A stretch of 44,215 nt of DNA, taken from assembly GCA_015068495.1 (NCBI GenBank), contig SVKL01000015.1, forward strand, positions 1 through 44,215, written 5' to 3'. This DNA comes from Oscillospiraceae bacterium. GTDB lineage: Bacteria > Bacillota > Clostridia > Oscillospirales > Oscillospiraceae. The position numbers and the translations under genes are program-made. The notes below the pieces were generated by a model that worked only from the letters and a program-made list of their open reading frames with translations, made no database searches and was not told the DNA's origin. Position 1 is the stretch's first letter; each line of letters starts with the position of its first letter. Below are positions 1-8,725 of the stretch, in pieces.

Positions 1-26
1 CTTTCGACGCACCCTTCTTTTTGTCT

Positions 27-170
27 TTAGCAGCAGCCGCAGTTGTTATCGCAGCCGCAGCCGTTGCTGGAGCCCAGCAAGCCGTTACCGCCACAGCAGT
101 TGCACAGCAAAATGATAATCAGGATAATCCAGCAAATGTTGCCGCCGCAGAAACCGTTGTTATTACACAT
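27..170 (-). CDS. 47-aa Cys/Gly/Asn-rich membrane miniprotein
   Basis: A short gene with a convincing ribosome-binding site (GGAGG, 8 bases before the ATG). The product starts MCNNNGFCGG, has a central hydrophobic run (ICWIILIIILLC, about residues 12-23) and ends in a Cys-rich tail (NGCGCDNNCGCC). It contains eleven cysteines in 47 residues. The layout resembles the small Gly/Cys-rich hydrophobic proteins (YjcZ-like) seen in spore formers, but similarity is by composition only and no function can be assigned. The clustered cysteines could bind metal or cross-link in a coat-like layer; that is inference. It lies downstream of the nucleotidyltransferase gene on the same strand, 78 bases away. 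Confidence 0.6.
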   Translation of the reverse strand: MCNNNGFCGGNICWIILIIILLCNCCGGNGLLGSSNGCGCDNNCGCC

Positions 171-248
171 AACCAATACCTCCGAAATTTGTTACGGTGA
201 TTAACCGTTCATTCCAAGATATTCTGTGGCGGCAAAAAGGTTCAAAAA

Positions 249-1169
249 TTATTTCCAAAGTCCGTTGGGATACAGTCCCTTGTCGGTCATTTCCTGCAGC
301 GCCGCTACAACCACGGGCTTGTCGGCGGAATAGGTAACGCCGTACCATTTGTCGGCGGTGGTAAGTACCTTTACCTTGCAGGTCTGAGCATTGAGCATCC
401 GGCCAATGGTCATAGGCAGGAACATCTCTGCCTTGGCGGGATTGGCGCTGACTTCCTCTTGGAGGAAACGGGGGAAATCCTCCTGTACAGTGTCCAAAAA
501 TTCCGGAGTCAGACCCCACATATTCATAGATACCGGCGTTTCTGCGGGCAAATCCTCCCAGCTTGCGCCGTCGTCTGCGGTAAAGTGGATGCCGCCGGCG
601 TATTTTTCAATCCGTGTCCGTTCCACGATGTGGGTCAGATAGCCCTCGGCGTTGACGTTGCATACGCCCCGGGCCACAGAGCCGTGCTCCGTGACGGTAT
701 TGCCCAGCCGGTAGCCCACCATACAGTAGTCGTTTTCAGCGTGGTCTGCCTGCAGATAGTCGTAAATCTCCCGGAAAGCCTGCTTGCCGTAGTAGTCATC
801 TGCGTTGATAACCGCAAAGGGGGCATTGCCGATGACCTCCTTGGCGCACAGCACTGCGTGGCTGGTGCCCCAAGGCTTGGTGCGTCCCTCGGGAACGGTG
901 AAGCCGGCGGGAATCTTATCCAGCTCCTGATAGGCGTAACGGATTTCCATAGGACATTTCTCCAGCCGCTTGCCCACAGTGTCCATAAAATCCTTTTTGA
1001 TTGCCTCTTTGATAATAATAACGGCAGTTTCAAAGCCTGCCTCCCGGGCATCAAACAGGGAATAGTCCAAAATTGCCTCGCCGCAAGACCCCACCGGGTC
1101 AATCTGCTTCAGTCCGCCGTAGCGGCTGCCCATACCGGCGGCCAAAACCACCAAAATCGGCTTTGTCAT
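249..1169 (-). CDS. Sugar-nucleotide-type nucleotidyltransferase (NTP_transferase family)
   Basis: 306 residues. The N-terminus carries the nucleotide-binding signature of sugar-1-phosphate nucleotidyltransferases (LAAGMGSRYGGLKQ, residues 9-22), followed by a Rossmann-like fold with AVINADDYYG (about residue 118), where the DD pair is the expected metal-binding site. Members transfer a nucleotide from NTP onto a sugar phosphate for cell-wall or polysaccharide precursors. The substrate cannot be told from sequence, and it has no left-handed beta-helix domain, so it is not GlmU-like. The start is fixed by AGGAGG eight bases before the ATG. It is transcribed after gluQRS but probably has its own promoter. 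Confidence 0.85.
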   Translation of the reverse strand: MTKPILVVLAAGMGSRYGGLKQIDPVGSCGEAILDYSLFDAREAGFETAVIIIKEAIKKDFMDTVGKRLEKCPMEIRYAYQELDKIPAGFTVPEGRTKPWGTSHAVLCAKEVIGNAPFAVINADDYYGKQAFREIYDYLQADHAENDYCMVGYRLGNTVTEHGSVARGVCNVNAEGYLTHIVERTRIEKYAGGIHFTADDGASWEDLPAETPVSMNMWGLTPEFLDTVQEDFPRFLQEEVSANPAKAEMFLPMTIGRMLNAQTCKVKVLTTADKWYGVTYSADKPVVVAALQEMTDKGLYPNGLWK

Positions 1170-1200
1170 AGAAAAATCCTCCTAAGTATGTTATGTTTCC

Positions 1201-1230
1201 ATTTTACTGCTTGCTTTTCAAAAAAGCAAG
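1201..1230 (-). promoter_or_regulatory. Promoter (and hairpin) before the nucleotidyltransferase gene
   Basis: On the minus strand TTGCTT (1229-1224) and TAAAAT (1206-1201) are separated by 17 bases. The same stretch forms an inverted repeat (CTTGC/GCAAG with an A/T loop, 1210-1230) just after the gluQRS stop codon, so it may also act as a weak terminator. Confidence 0.5.
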
Positions 1231-1232
1231 TA

Positions 1233-2153
1233 TTATCCCAAAATGGGGGAAAGGTCCAAATAAATGTCCTCTTTTCTCAGCTTCTGCCAAGAGAACTCCG
1301 ATGCCAGCTCTTGGGCGGAAATGGGGGTGAGGGTGTCGATCAAATTGGCGCTGTAGGCAAGCAAGCCCAAAAGCGCTTCTGCCGTTATCCGGTCTTGCAG
1401 ATAGCCCAAATCCATATCCTTATCCCGCTTGCTTAAGCGCCGGCCGTCAGGAGCCATCAGCATAGGCACGTGGCCGTAGGCAGGATGAGAAAAACCGAAA
1501 AGCGTCTGCAAATACATCTGCCGGGGGGCAGAGCTTAGCAGGTCCATTCCCCGCACCACCTCGGTGACGCCAAACTCTCCGTCATCCACGGTGACAGCCA
1601 GCTGATACACAAACACGCCGTCTGCCCGCCGCACCACAAAATCACCGCAATCGGTGGCAAGATTCTCTTTGTAAATGCCCTGCACCCGGTCGTCCACCGT
1701 CCAAAGCTTATCCGGCACCTTTACCCGCCACGCAGGGTCACGGCAGAATGCCGCCTGCTCCTCAGCGGTCAGATTCCGGCAGGTGCCGGGGTAGACGTAG
1801 GTGCCGTCGGATAAGTGGGGGGCATTGACATTATGCAGCTGGCTGCGGGTGCAGTAGCAGGGATACAGCAGCCCCTGCTCAGCCAAACGGTCAAAGTAGC
1901 GGCTGTAAACGGCGCTTCTTTGGCTTTGGGGCGGGGTTTCCAAATCCCACGTAAGCCCCAGCCAGCGCAAATCCCAGCGCAGAATTTCCGCAAATTCCTC
2001 GCTGGTGCGCAGGGTGTCCAAATCCTCCATACGCAGCAGCATACTGCCTCCTTGGGATTTTACCGACAGCCACGCAATCAGCGCTGCGAACACGTTCCCC
2101 AAGTGCATACGCCCCGAGGGTGTAGGGGCGAACCGACCTACAGGGGCGCTCAT
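1233..2153 (-). CDS. gluQRS: Glutamyl-Q tRNA(Asp) synthetase
   Basis: 306 residues, much shorter than a full glutamyl-tRNA synthetase because the C-terminal anticodon-binding domain is absent; this is the hallmark of GluQRS, which glutamylates queuosine in tRNA(Asp). The class I signatures are visible: RFAPTPSGRMHLGN at the N-terminus (HIGH-like), LLRMEDLD, a Cys pair in LYPCYCTR that would help bind zinc, and GRRLSKRD (KMSKS-like) near residue 230. The chosen ATG at 2153 has GGAGG nine bases upstream; a longer frame reaching 2219 has no such support. Its start overlaps the stop of the upstream small membrane protein by four bases (ATGA), so translation is likely coupled. Confidence 0.9.
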   Translation of the reverse strand: MSAPVGRFAPTPSGRMHLGNVFAALIAWLSVKSQGGSMLLRMEDLDTLRTSEEFAEILRWDLRWLGLTWDLETPPQSQRSAVYSRYFDRLAEQGLLYPCYCTRSQLHNVNAPHLSDGTYVYPGTCRNLTAEEQAAFCRDPAWRVKVPDKLWTVDDRVQGIYKENLATDCGDFVVRRADGVFVYQLAVTVDDGEFGVTEVVRGMDLLSSAPRQMYLQTLFGFSHPAYGHVPMLMAPDGRRLSKRDKDMDLGYLQDRITAEALLGLLAYSANLIDTLTPISAQELASEFSWQKLRKEDIYLDLSPILG

Positions 2154-2404
2154 AGGAACGCACCTCCGTAGCGAATCAGCCAGAAAATAACCACAGCCGC
2201 AATACCTGCCGCCAGACAAATTGCCACGATGGCCAAAGCAAAGTTTCCTTTGTCTTTACCGCCTTCTGCGACCGGCAAATCGGGAATATCCGAGAGGGCA
2301 TCCTCCATATCCCATTGGGAAATATCGTCCTGTGCCGGCTGGGGGTCTTCCTCCAGCAGAGCGTCTTCCAGACGCTTGAGTTCTTCTTTTGCATCCTGGT
2401 ACAT
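2150..2404 (-). CDS. Small single-pass membrane protein
   Basis: 84 residues: an acidic, soluble N-terminal part (MYQDAKEELKRLEDALLEED) followed by one C-terminal transmembrane segment (FALAIVAICLAAGIAAVVIFWLI, about residues 54-77). AGGAGG lies seven bases before the ATG at 2404, and this start begins the low-complexity acidic region. The stop codon overlaps the gluQRS start (ATGA), forming a two-gene operon. No family recognised. The coupling with gluQRS may be chance adjacency. Confidence 0.7.
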   Translation of the reverse strand: MYQDAKEELKRLEDALLEEDPQPAQDDISQWDMEDALSDIPDLPVAEGGKDKGNFALAIVAICLAAGIAAVVIFWLIRYGGAFL

Positions 2405-2473
2405 ATCCGCACCTCCTAGCACAGCTATTTTACCGCAATTTTGCCCCGATGTAAAGGATTTGGTTTTGGGGAC

Positions 2474-2502
2474 TTGTAGAATCGGGGAAAATGGTGTAAA
2501 AT
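2474..2502 (+). promoter_or_regulatory. Promoter for the CapA-like gene
   Basis: TTGTAG (2474-2479), 17-base spacer, TAAAAT (2497-2502). It lies 31 bases before the chosen start. Confidence 0.5.
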
Positions 2503-2533
2503 AAAATATCATTTTGTGAAGGAGGTGTCCCCA

Positions 2534-3805
2534 ATGCACCCGAACCCCGAGGAGCGGAAACGTTTACGCGCGGAAAAGGCAGCCCAACGGGCGCAGAAAC
2601 AGGCAAAAGCAATGCGCCTGCGGATTGTTGTGGCGGCAGTGGTGCTGATAGCCTGCGGCGTGCTCATTTTCAGCCTGACGCGGAAAACGCCCAAGGGGGA
2701 CGCTCCACTTACCGAGGCGACCCAGCAAAATGCCTCCGCCACCGGCGAAAGCACGGCAGAGGAGACCAAGCCGGGTATCACCACCATCCACTATGCGGCG
2801 GCAGGGGATTTGAACATCAACGATGCCACGGTGGCAGCCGGCGGCCCGGGCTATGTGTACACAGACACCTTTTTGGACGTGGCGCACCTGCTGGCAGATG
2901 CGGATGTCTCTTCGGTGAATTTTGAAGGCAACCTGAACGGCGAGCCTTACGGCAGCAGCTTTTCAGCTCCCCAGTCTATGGCGGTGGCGCTGCAAAAGGC
3001 CGGTGTGGATTTTGTGCAGATGGCAAATTCCTACTCCATTAACCGCGGACTGTCAGGCCTCACTTCTTCTATAGATGCCATTCGCGCCGCGGGGATGGAG
3101 CCGCTGGGCGTGTATGCCAGCAACGAGGAATTCAAGCAGAGCAAGGGCTATACCATTCGCACGGTGCAAGGTGTGAAAATAGCCTTTGTGGCGTTTACCA
3201 AGGGTATGGACGGTATGGCGTTGCCTGCCGGCAGTGAAAAATGCGTAAACGTGCTGTACTCCGACTATGACAGTGTGTACCAAAACATAGACACGGAGAA
3301 AATCACATCTATTTTGTCTGCCTCTGCCAAGGAAAAGCCGGATGTGACCATTGCGCTACTTCACTGGGGCAGCGAATTTAACAACACCATCAGCGCCAGT
3401 CAGGAGAAGATTGTTGAACTGATGCAGGCAAACGGCGTGGATGCTATTATCGGCACCCATTCCCACTATGTGCAAAAGATGACCTTTGACAAGGAAAAAG
3501 GGCAGTTTGTGGCCTATTCCTTGGGGGATTTCTTCTCCAATGCAGAGCGCAGCGGCACGGAGTATTCGGTGGTGCTGGATTTGGAAATCACAAAGGATCA
3601 CCGGAGCGGTGAAACCAAAATCACAAACTACACCTACACCCCCATTTTCACAATCCGCGAGGAAGAGGCGCCCCTTAAGGTGGTGCGGCTTCGGGAGGCA
3701 ATGGCAGCCTATGAAAGCGGATATCTGAATAAGGTGTCGGCGGGGACCTACGAAAAAATGAAATATGCGCTGGGTCGTATTGAAGAAAGAATCGCAGGAG
3801 AATAA
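2534..3805 (+). CDS. CapA-family metallophosphatase-like membrane protein
   Basis: 423 residues. A basic N-terminus is followed by one membrane anchor (RIVVAAVVLIACGVLIFSL, about residues 29-48), a Thr/Glu-rich linker and a CapA (PGA_cap) domain from about residue 85. Family motifs include AAGDLNIN, VNFEGNL, ALLHWGSEF, GTHSHYVQKM and YSLGDFF. CapA proteins act outside the membrane in poly-gamma-glutamate or related polymer handling; many clostridial copies stand alone, as this one does, so the actual polymer is unknown. AAGGAGG precedes the ATG at 2534 by 8 bases; an in-frame GTG at 2516 lies upstream of that site and is rejected. It ends at a strong hairpin terminator. Confidence 0.85.
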   Translation: MHPNPEERKRLRAEKAAQRAQKQAKAMRLRIVVAAVVLIACGVLIFSLTRKTPKGDAPLTEATQQNASATGESTAEETKPGITTIHYAAAGDLNINDATVAAGGPGYVYTDTFLDVAHLLADADVSSVNFEGNLNGEPYGSSFSAPQSMAVALQKAGVDFVQMANSYSINRGLSGLTSSIDAIRAAGMEPLGVYASNEEFKQSKGYTIRTVQGVKIAFVAFTKGMDGMALPAGSEKCVNVLYSDYDSVYQNIDTEKITSILSASAKEKPDVTIALLHWGSEFNNTISASQEKIVELMQANGVDAIIGTHSHYVQKMTFDKEKGQFVAYSLGDFFSNAERSGTEYSVVLDLEITKDHRSGETKITNYTYTPIFTIREEEAPLKVVRLREAMAAYESGYLNKVSAGTYEKMKYALGRIEERIAGE

Positions 3806-3836
3806 AAAAACACGGGTGGCTACACCCGTGTTTTTT
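3804..3836. terminator. Bidirectional intrinsic terminator
   Basis: A perfect stem (CACGGGTG/CACCCGTG) flanked by A-run and T-run sits between the convergent CapA-like and MATE genes and can serve both. Confidence 0.85.
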
Positions 3837-3843
3837 ATATGGT

Positions 3844-5184
3844 TCAAATCAGTTGCTTGATATGCTTGCGGTAGTGGTATGTCAGATACACTGTTGCACC
3901 CAGCCAAGCAGTAATTTCCGCGCAGAAAATGCCGGAGGCATAGCCGGTGTAGGCTACAATCCCTGCCACAGCCAAACGCATACCCAGCTCCACCATACCG
4001 GAAACCATAGGCCGCATAGTGTCACCCAAGCCCTGCAATGCCGACAGAAGCAAATACAGCATATACAAAATGGGCAGGCAGGAAGCCATTACACACAGAT
4101 AGCGGTAGGCAGTTTCTCCTGCCAGCAGAACCTCCTCCGGATTTTCCGAGGAGATGAAGAGCATAGTAATGGGTCTTCCAAACAGGAACATAAGGGCGGA
4201 AATCACCACGGCAGTGACCAGCGCCAAAACAGTGGCGCTTTTCATACCGCTGCGGATTCTGTCAAATCGCGCCGCGCCGTAGTTTTGCCCCACGTAGGTG
4301 ATGATGGCATAGCCATAGGACAGGGCGGCGATTTCCAGCAGACCGTAAAGCTTGTTGGATGCGGTAAAGCCGGCGATAAAAGCGGTGCCGAAGGCGTTTA
4401 CCACCGACATAACAGCCATACCGCCCAAGGCAATCACCAGATTCTTGCAGGCAGCGGGAGTGCCGATTTTCAGCAGATTTTTTATAATATCTGCCCGGGG
4501 AGACAAATGGGACTTGCCAAATTGCAGCTGTGGGGTGCGAAGCACTTTTATAACGCAGATAACGCCCGACAGGCACTGAGCCAGTATCGTGGCAAGGGCT
4601 GCGCCTGCAACGCCCATTTGCAGAGGGAACACCGCAATCAGGTCCAGCACAATGTTGGCTACGGAAGCCACCGCCATAGCAATCAGAGGGGTTTTGCTGT
4701 CACCCACCGCCCGAAGCATAGCGGAGCAGTAGTTAAAGAAGAATACCACCGGCAGGCCGATAAAGAGAATACGGCTGTAACGGATAGCAATGGGATACAG
4801 GGTCGGAGGCACCCGGAGAAGCAGCAAAAAGGTGGGCAAAAGCAATTGCCCTAAAAGGGTGAAAACCGTTGCCAGTACCGCGCATACCAGAGAGGATTGC
4901 CCCATAAATATTTGCAGGGCAGAGGGGTTGTCCTCTCCGAATTTTTGGGCGATACGTACGCTGAAGCCTTGGGTAAAGCCTTGGGCAATCCCCAGCATCA
5001 TCCAGTTGAGCCAATCCACACAGCCCAAAGCGGCCAGCGCGTCCATTCCCACGCCCCGACCCACAATGGCGGTGTCTACTACCAAATACAGCTGCTGAAA
5101 AACATTTCCGAACATCAGCGGCAGCGCAAAGCGAACAAGGAGCCGTAAGGGGCTGCCTTGGGTCATATTTAAGGTTTTACTCAT
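3844..5184 (-). CDS. MATE-family efflux transporter
   Basis: 446 residues with about twelve hydrophobic segments. The start (MSKTLNMTQGSPLRLLVRFALPLMFG) and PLMFGNVFQQLYLVVDTAIVGR are typical of the clostridial NorM/MATE drug/Na+ antiporter branch; a second VANIVLDLIAVF repeat marks the internal duplication. It would export cationic metabolites or drugs across the membrane. The ATG at 5184 has GGAG six bases upstream; a longer frame from a TTG at 5205 is less well supported. Monocistronic and convergent with the CapA-like gene; divergent from the PHP phosphatase. Confidence 0.88.
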   Translation of the reverse strand: MSKTLNMTQGSPLRLLVRFALPLMFGNVFQQLYLVVDTAIVGRGVGMDALAALGCVDWLNWMMLGIAQGFTQGFSVRIAQKFGEDNPSALQIFMGQSSLVCAVLATVFTLLGQLLLPTFLLLLRVPPTLYPIAIRYSRILFIGLPVVFFFNYCSAMLRAVGDSKTPLIAMAVASVANIVLDLIAVFPLQMGVAGAALATILAQCLSGVICVIKVLRTPQLQFGKSHLSPRADIIKNLLKIGTPAACKNLVIALGGMAVMSVVNAFGTAFIAGFTASNKLYGLLEIAALSYGYAIITYVGQNYGAARFDRIRSGMKSATVLALVTAVVISALMFLFGRPITMLFISSENPEEVLLAGETAYRYLCVMASCLPILYMLYLLLSALQGLGDTMRPMVSGMVELGMRLAVAGIVAYTGYASGIFCAEITAWLGATVYLTYHYRKHIKQLI

Positions 5185-5264
5185 AGAATACTCCGAATCA
5201 TTCAAAAGGTCTCCGCTATCATATCATATTTCCGCAAAAAAGCAAGAGAAAGCCGGATGCTTAG

Positions 5265-5292
5265 TTGACAGATTGGTTTTTTAACATATAAT
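5265..5292 (+). promoter_or_regulatory. Promoter for PHP phosphatase
   Basis: Perfect TTGACA (5265-5270), 16-base spacer, perfect TATAAT (5287-5292), with the ATG 26 bases downstream. Confidence 0.75.
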
Positions 5293-5318
5293 GGGGAGAA
5301 GTTAGAGGTGAGAGCAGA

Positions 5319-6134
5319 ATGAATACATTACAGAATTTACACCAGCACACCACCTTCTGCGACGGAAAGGATACGCCGGAGGAACTTGTGCAGTATGCCA
5401 TCGACAAGGGCTTTGGCGGAATCGGTTTTTCCGGACACTGCTATATGCCCTTTGCCGCATACTACAGTATGTCTTTGGAGAAAACCAAGGAATACCGGGC
5501 GGAAATTGCCCGGCTGAAGGAAACATACCAAGACCGAATCGATGTGTTCTGCGGCTTGGAATTTGACCCCAGCTGTCCGGAACGGCCGGAGGGATATGAC
5601 TATGTCATCGGGTCTCAGCACGGGCTGCAGTTTGACGGTGTTTTCTATGAGTTTGACGGGGTGGCAGACCATTTCCGCAAGATGATTGATGAACACTTTG
5701 CCGGTGACGGAATGGCCTTTGCCGTGGAATATTACCGGCAGCTGGCGCAGCTTCCGGAGTACGGCGTGTGTGATATCGTGGGCCATTTCGATTTGGTTAC
5801 CAGACATCGGGATAATATAAACTTTTTTGACTGCGACACCAAGCAATACCGGGATGCCGCCATTGGCGCAGCAGAGGCGCTGGCAGGAAAAATCCCGTAT
5901 TTTGAGTTAAACACCGGGGCAATTGCCCGGGGATACCGCACAACGCCCTATCCTGACACGTTTCTCATCAAGGAGCTGAAGCGGCTGGGCTTTGGCGTGG
6001 TGATTTCCTCGGACTGCCACCAAAAGCACCTGATGGACTACTACTTTTTAGAAGCAAAGCAGCTACTAAAAAACTGCGGCTATCAAGAAATGCACATTTT
6101 GACCAAGGACGGCTTTGTTCCCGTGCCGCTGTAA
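5319..6134 (+). CDS. PHP-domain phosphatase, histidinol-phosphatase type
   Basis: 271 residues. The PHP signature is clear: NLHQHTTFCDG at residues 6-16 (HxH metal ligands), GFSGHCYMP, GLEFDPSC (metal Glu), YDYVIGSQH, VGHFDLVTR and a C-terminal SSDCHQK (DxH). The overall size and order match HisK-type histidinol-phosphatases, which remove phosphate from L-histidinol phosphate; however the gene is alone, away from other his genes, so another phosphoester substrate is possible. A purine-rich ribosome-binding site (GAGGTGAGAG) precedes the ATG. Confidence 0.83.
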   Translation: MNTLQNLHQHTTFCDGKDTPEELVQYAIDKGFGGIGFSGHCYMPFAAYYSMSLEKTKEYRAEIARLKETYQDRIDVFCGLEFDPSCPERPEGYDYVIGSQHGLQFDGVFYEFDGVADHFRKMIDEHFAGDGMAFAVEYYRQLAQLPEYGVCDIVGHFDLVTRHRDNINFFDCDTKQYRDAAIGAAEALAGKIPYFELNTGAIARGYRTTPYPDTFLIKELKRLGFGVVISSDCHQKHLMDYYFLEAKQLLKNCGYQEMHILTKDGFVPVPL

Positions 6135-6172
6135 AAAATAAAGGCGTGTTTGCAACACGCCTTTTATTTTTT
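6135..6172. terminator. Bidirectional intrinsic terminator
   Basis: Stem AAGGCGTGTT/AACACGCCTT with loop TGC and flanking A- and T-runs, between the convergent PHP and GtrA genes; the GtrA stop codon lies inside the T-rich arm. Confidence 0.85.
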
Positions 6173-6577
6173 TCTGAAAATCAGGAATTTGGAAAGGATG
6201 TAGTTACTCGCCAGCACGATAAACTGAGCAGCCAGTTTTACCAACGAATGGCTGATACCCAGCCAAAAGCCGAAAATCAGCAAAATAACCTCTTCCAGCC
6301 CCAGCGTCAGCAGCCGGCCGCCATAGAAGGCAAACAGCTCTGCCCATACCGCATTTCCCTTTGCCCGGGAGCAGAACACCCAACGGCGGTTGGTGACATA
6401 GGCAAAGCCTACTGCCAAAATCCACGACAGCACATTGGCAATAAGGGAGTGGATGCGAAACACTTCCACAAACAGAATAAATGAACCAACACTCACCAGC
6501 GTGGTGCCGCAGCCGAAGAGCACATAAAGCAGGAGCTCCTTATGGGTGCGCAATATCTGCATCAGTCGATTATTCAT
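6164..6577 (-). CDS. GtrA-family membrane protein
   Basis: 137 residues with four predicted membrane helices (about residues 15-37, 42-62, 78-100 and 108-130). The family signatures YVLFGCGTTLVSVGSF and AYVTNRRWVF are present. GtrA proteins are thought to help move polyprenyl-linked sugars across the membrane. The gene overlaps the end of the upstream GT2 glycosyltransferase by eight bases, the usual GtrB-GtrA pairing, so the two likely work as one wall- or teichoic-acid-decorating unit. GGAG lies six bases before the ATG. Confidence 0.85.
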   Translation of the reverse strand: MNNRLMQILRTHKELLLYVLFGCGTTLVSVGSFILFVEVFRIHSLIANVLSWILAVGFAYVTNRRWVFCSRAKGNAVWAELFAFYGGRLLTLGLEEVILLIFGFWLGISHSLVKLAAQFIVLASNYILSKFLIFRKK

Positions 6578-7523
6578 CCGAATCTCCCTGCGTCAGCAAT
6601 TTGTCGGTATCCAGCCGCACCACATAACGGGGACGGCCTTTGACCTCGTGATAAATGGCAGCTACGTAGCCACCCAAAATGCCCAAAGCCAGCATAATTC
6701 CGCCGCCCAGCAAAAGCAGCAGCAAAATCACGGTGGTGAAGCCCTCCAGCGCCTTTCCGCTTGCCCAGCGCACCAATGTTTGAACGCCTAACACAACGCC
6801 CACAAGGATGGATGCTGTGCCCATATAGCTGATCAGAGAGAGGGGGCGTGTGCTGTAGGACATAATGTTGGTGATGGCGTACTTCATCAGCTTAAAGAAG
6901 GACCACTTGGTAGTGCCGAAAGCCCGGTCTGCCACATCGTAGTGCACCTGACAGCTGCGGAAGCCCACCCAAAAGGACATAGCCCGGAAGAAGGTCTTTC
7001 GCTCCGGCATATCCAAAAGCACTTGAATCACATTCTTGGAAAGCAGCTTGAAATCACTGGTGTTTTCCATATCAAAGCCCGTAAGGGCAGAGAGGGTTTT
7101 GTAAAACAGTCCGGCAAAGAAACGGCGAATGGGAGACTCCTTGCCCCGGGTGTTCTTAATGCCCTCTACAACCTCAAAGCCTTCTTCCCATTTGCGGTAC
7201 ATTTCTACAATGGTCTTAGGCGGGTGCTGCAAATCGCAGTCCATCACCACGGCGCAGCCGCCCCGGATAGCAGACAGCCCGGCAAAAATGGCAGACTCCT
7301 TGCCGAAATTCCGGCTGAATTCCAAGCCGCGAATACGGGTGTCCAGCTTTGCCAGCTCCAAAATTTTTGCAAAGGTAGCGTCCCGGGAGCCGTCGCTGAC
7401 GAAAATAATCTCGTAGGGAATCTGTTCCTTCACCATAATATCCTCCACCACCCGGGCGGTGTTGCAGATATTTTCCTCCTCGTTAAAGGCGGGAATGACG
7501 ATAGAAAGCAATGGGTTTTTCAT
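6570..7523 (-). CDS. GtrB-like family 2 glycosyltransferase
   Basis: 317 residues. An N-terminal GT-A domain contains LSIVIPAFNEEENI (residues 5-18), VSDGSRD, FSRNFGKESA and VVMDCDLQHPP (DxD-type metal site), as in polyprenyl-phosphate glycosyltransferases (GtrB/DPM1-like). Two C-terminal membrane helices (about residues 232-252 and 264-290) anchor it. It would load a sugar from a nucleotide donor onto a lipid carrier for the overlapping GtrA partner. AAGGAG precedes the ATG; 11 bases separate it from deoB, so it may be read through from the nucleoside genes although the functions are unrelated. Confidence 0.88.
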   Translation of the reverse strand: MKNPLLSIVIPAFNEEENICNTARVVEDIMVKEQIPYEIIFVSDGSRDATFAKILELAKLDTRIRGLEFSRNFGKESAIFAGLSAIRGGCAVVMDCDLQHPPKTIVEMYRKWEEGFEVVEGIKNTRGKESPIRRFFAGLFYKTLSALTGFDMENTSDFKLLSKNVIQVLLDMPERKTFFRAMSFWVGFRSCQVHYDVADRAFGTTKWSFFKLMKYAITNIMSYSTRPLSLISYMGTASILVGVVLGVQTLVRWASGKALEGFTTVILLLLLLGGGIMLALGILGGYVAAIYHEVKGRPRYVVRLDTDKLLTQGDSDE

Positions 7524-7534
7524 CTTTGTTCTCC

Positions 7535-8698
7535 TTAAATGAGCTTACGCATAAGGCTTTCCCCCGGGGTTTCCAAGGGTACGCCGAAGATTTCCGCAAC
7601 GGTGGCGGCGATGTCCGCAAAACTTTCCCGTGTGCCTAAGTTTACAGGCTTTACGCCCTTGCCCAGCACCAAAAGGGGGACATATTCACGGGTATGGTCG
7701 GTGGTGGCGGTGTAGGCAGGGTCACAGCCGTGGTCGGCGGTAATCATAACGATGTCATCCTGCTTTAAGGTGGGCAGGAAGTCACCCAGCCAAGCGTCAA
7801 ATTCGCTGAGGGCTTTGGCGTAGCCGTCCACATCTCTGCGGTGACCGAACTGCATATCAAAATCCACCAGATTCACGAAGCACAGCCCCTCAAAATCGGT
7901 GCCGGCATAGTGGGTGGTGTGACGTAAACCGTCGGCGTTGCTTTTGTTATAAACGTGTTCGCTGATACCTTGACCGGCAAAAATATCATAAATTTTTCCC
8001 ACGCCGATGGTGGCGTAGCCTGCCTTTTGCAGGGCATCCAAAACGGTTTCCTTGGGCGGGGTCAGAGAAAAATCGTGGCGGTTGGCAGTGCGGGTGAAAT
8101 TGCCCGGTGTACCCACAAAGGGACGGGCAATGACCCGGCCGACCCCGTGCTTGCCCTGCAGAAGCTTACGGGCAATGCGGCAGTATTCGTACAGCTGCTC
8201 CGGCGGTACAATCTCCTCGTGAGCGGCAATTTGGAACACTGAGTCGGCAGAGGTATACACAATCAAATCCCCTGTGCGCATATGCTCCGCGCCGTATTTT
8301 TCAATGACAGCAGTGCCCGACCAAGGGGCGTTTGCCAAAATGCCCCGTCCGGTTGCCTGACGGAAAGGCTCCAAAATTTCCTCGGGAAAGCCCTTGGGGT
8401 AGGTAGGCAGCGGATATTGGGATACAATGCCGGCAATCTCCCAGTGACCAATGGTGGTGTCCTTTCCGGCAGAGGCTTCGGCAAGCCGCGCCACCGCGCC
8501 TGCAGGCGTATCGGTTTTGGGAAGGCAGGTGACGCCGTCAATGTTGCCGAGGCCTGCCTTGATTAGGTTGGGGATGTGCAGATAAGGTGAAGTGGCGCAG
8601 GAGGCAAGGGTGTTGACCCCCACATCACCGAATTGCCGGCTGTCGGGCATAGCGCCGATGCCGAAAGAATCCAGCACAATCAAAAAAACACGTTTCAT
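7535..8698 (-). CDS. deoB: Phosphopentomutase
   Basis: 387 residues, the normal length. The alkaline-phosphatase-like metalloenzyme motifs are in place: MKRVFLIVLDSFGIGAMPD at the N-terminus, KDTTIGHWE (phosphorylated Thr), FVNLVDFDMQFGHRRD, MITADHGCDP and TTDHTREYVPLL. It interconverts (deoxy)ribose-1-phosphate and -5-phosphate; the product deoxyribose-5-phosphate is the substrate of DeoC encoded just upstream. AAAGGAG lies before the ATG. A hairpin-rich repeat separates it from deoC. Confidence 0.96.
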   Translation of the reverse strand: MKRVFLIVLDSFGIGAMPDSRQFGDVGVNTLASCATSPYLHIPNLIKAGLGNIDGVTCLPKTDTPAGAVARLAEASAGKDTTIGHWEIAGIVSQYPLPTYPKGFPEEILEPFRQATGRGILANAPWSGTAVIEKYGAEHMRTGDLIVYTSADSVFQIAAHEEIVPPEQLYEYCRIARKLLQGKHGVGRVIARPFVGTPGNFTRTANRHDFSLTPPKETVLDALQKAGYATIGVGKIYDIFAGQGISEHVYNKSNADGLRHTTHYAGTDFEGLCFVNLVDFDMQFGHRRDVDGYAKALSEFDAWLGDFLPTLKQDDIVMITADHGCDPAYTATTDHTREYVPLLVLGKGVKPVNLGTRESFADIAATVAEIFGVPLETPGESLMRKLI

Positions 8699-8725
8699 AG
8701 AAAAGCTCCTTTACGCCTACGCTTG

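Noticed and set aside
459..1436. Long open frame on the plus strand opposite the nucleotidyltransferase and gluQRS
   Set aside because: It is an antisense shadow of two well-supported genes, has no ribosome-binding site and no recognisable motif.
2084..2153. TGTAGGGGCGAACC...GACCTACA palindrome at the gluQRS start as a mobile repeat
   Set aside because: It encodes the conserved RFAPTPSG motif region of the synthetase, so the partial palindrome is probably coincidental.
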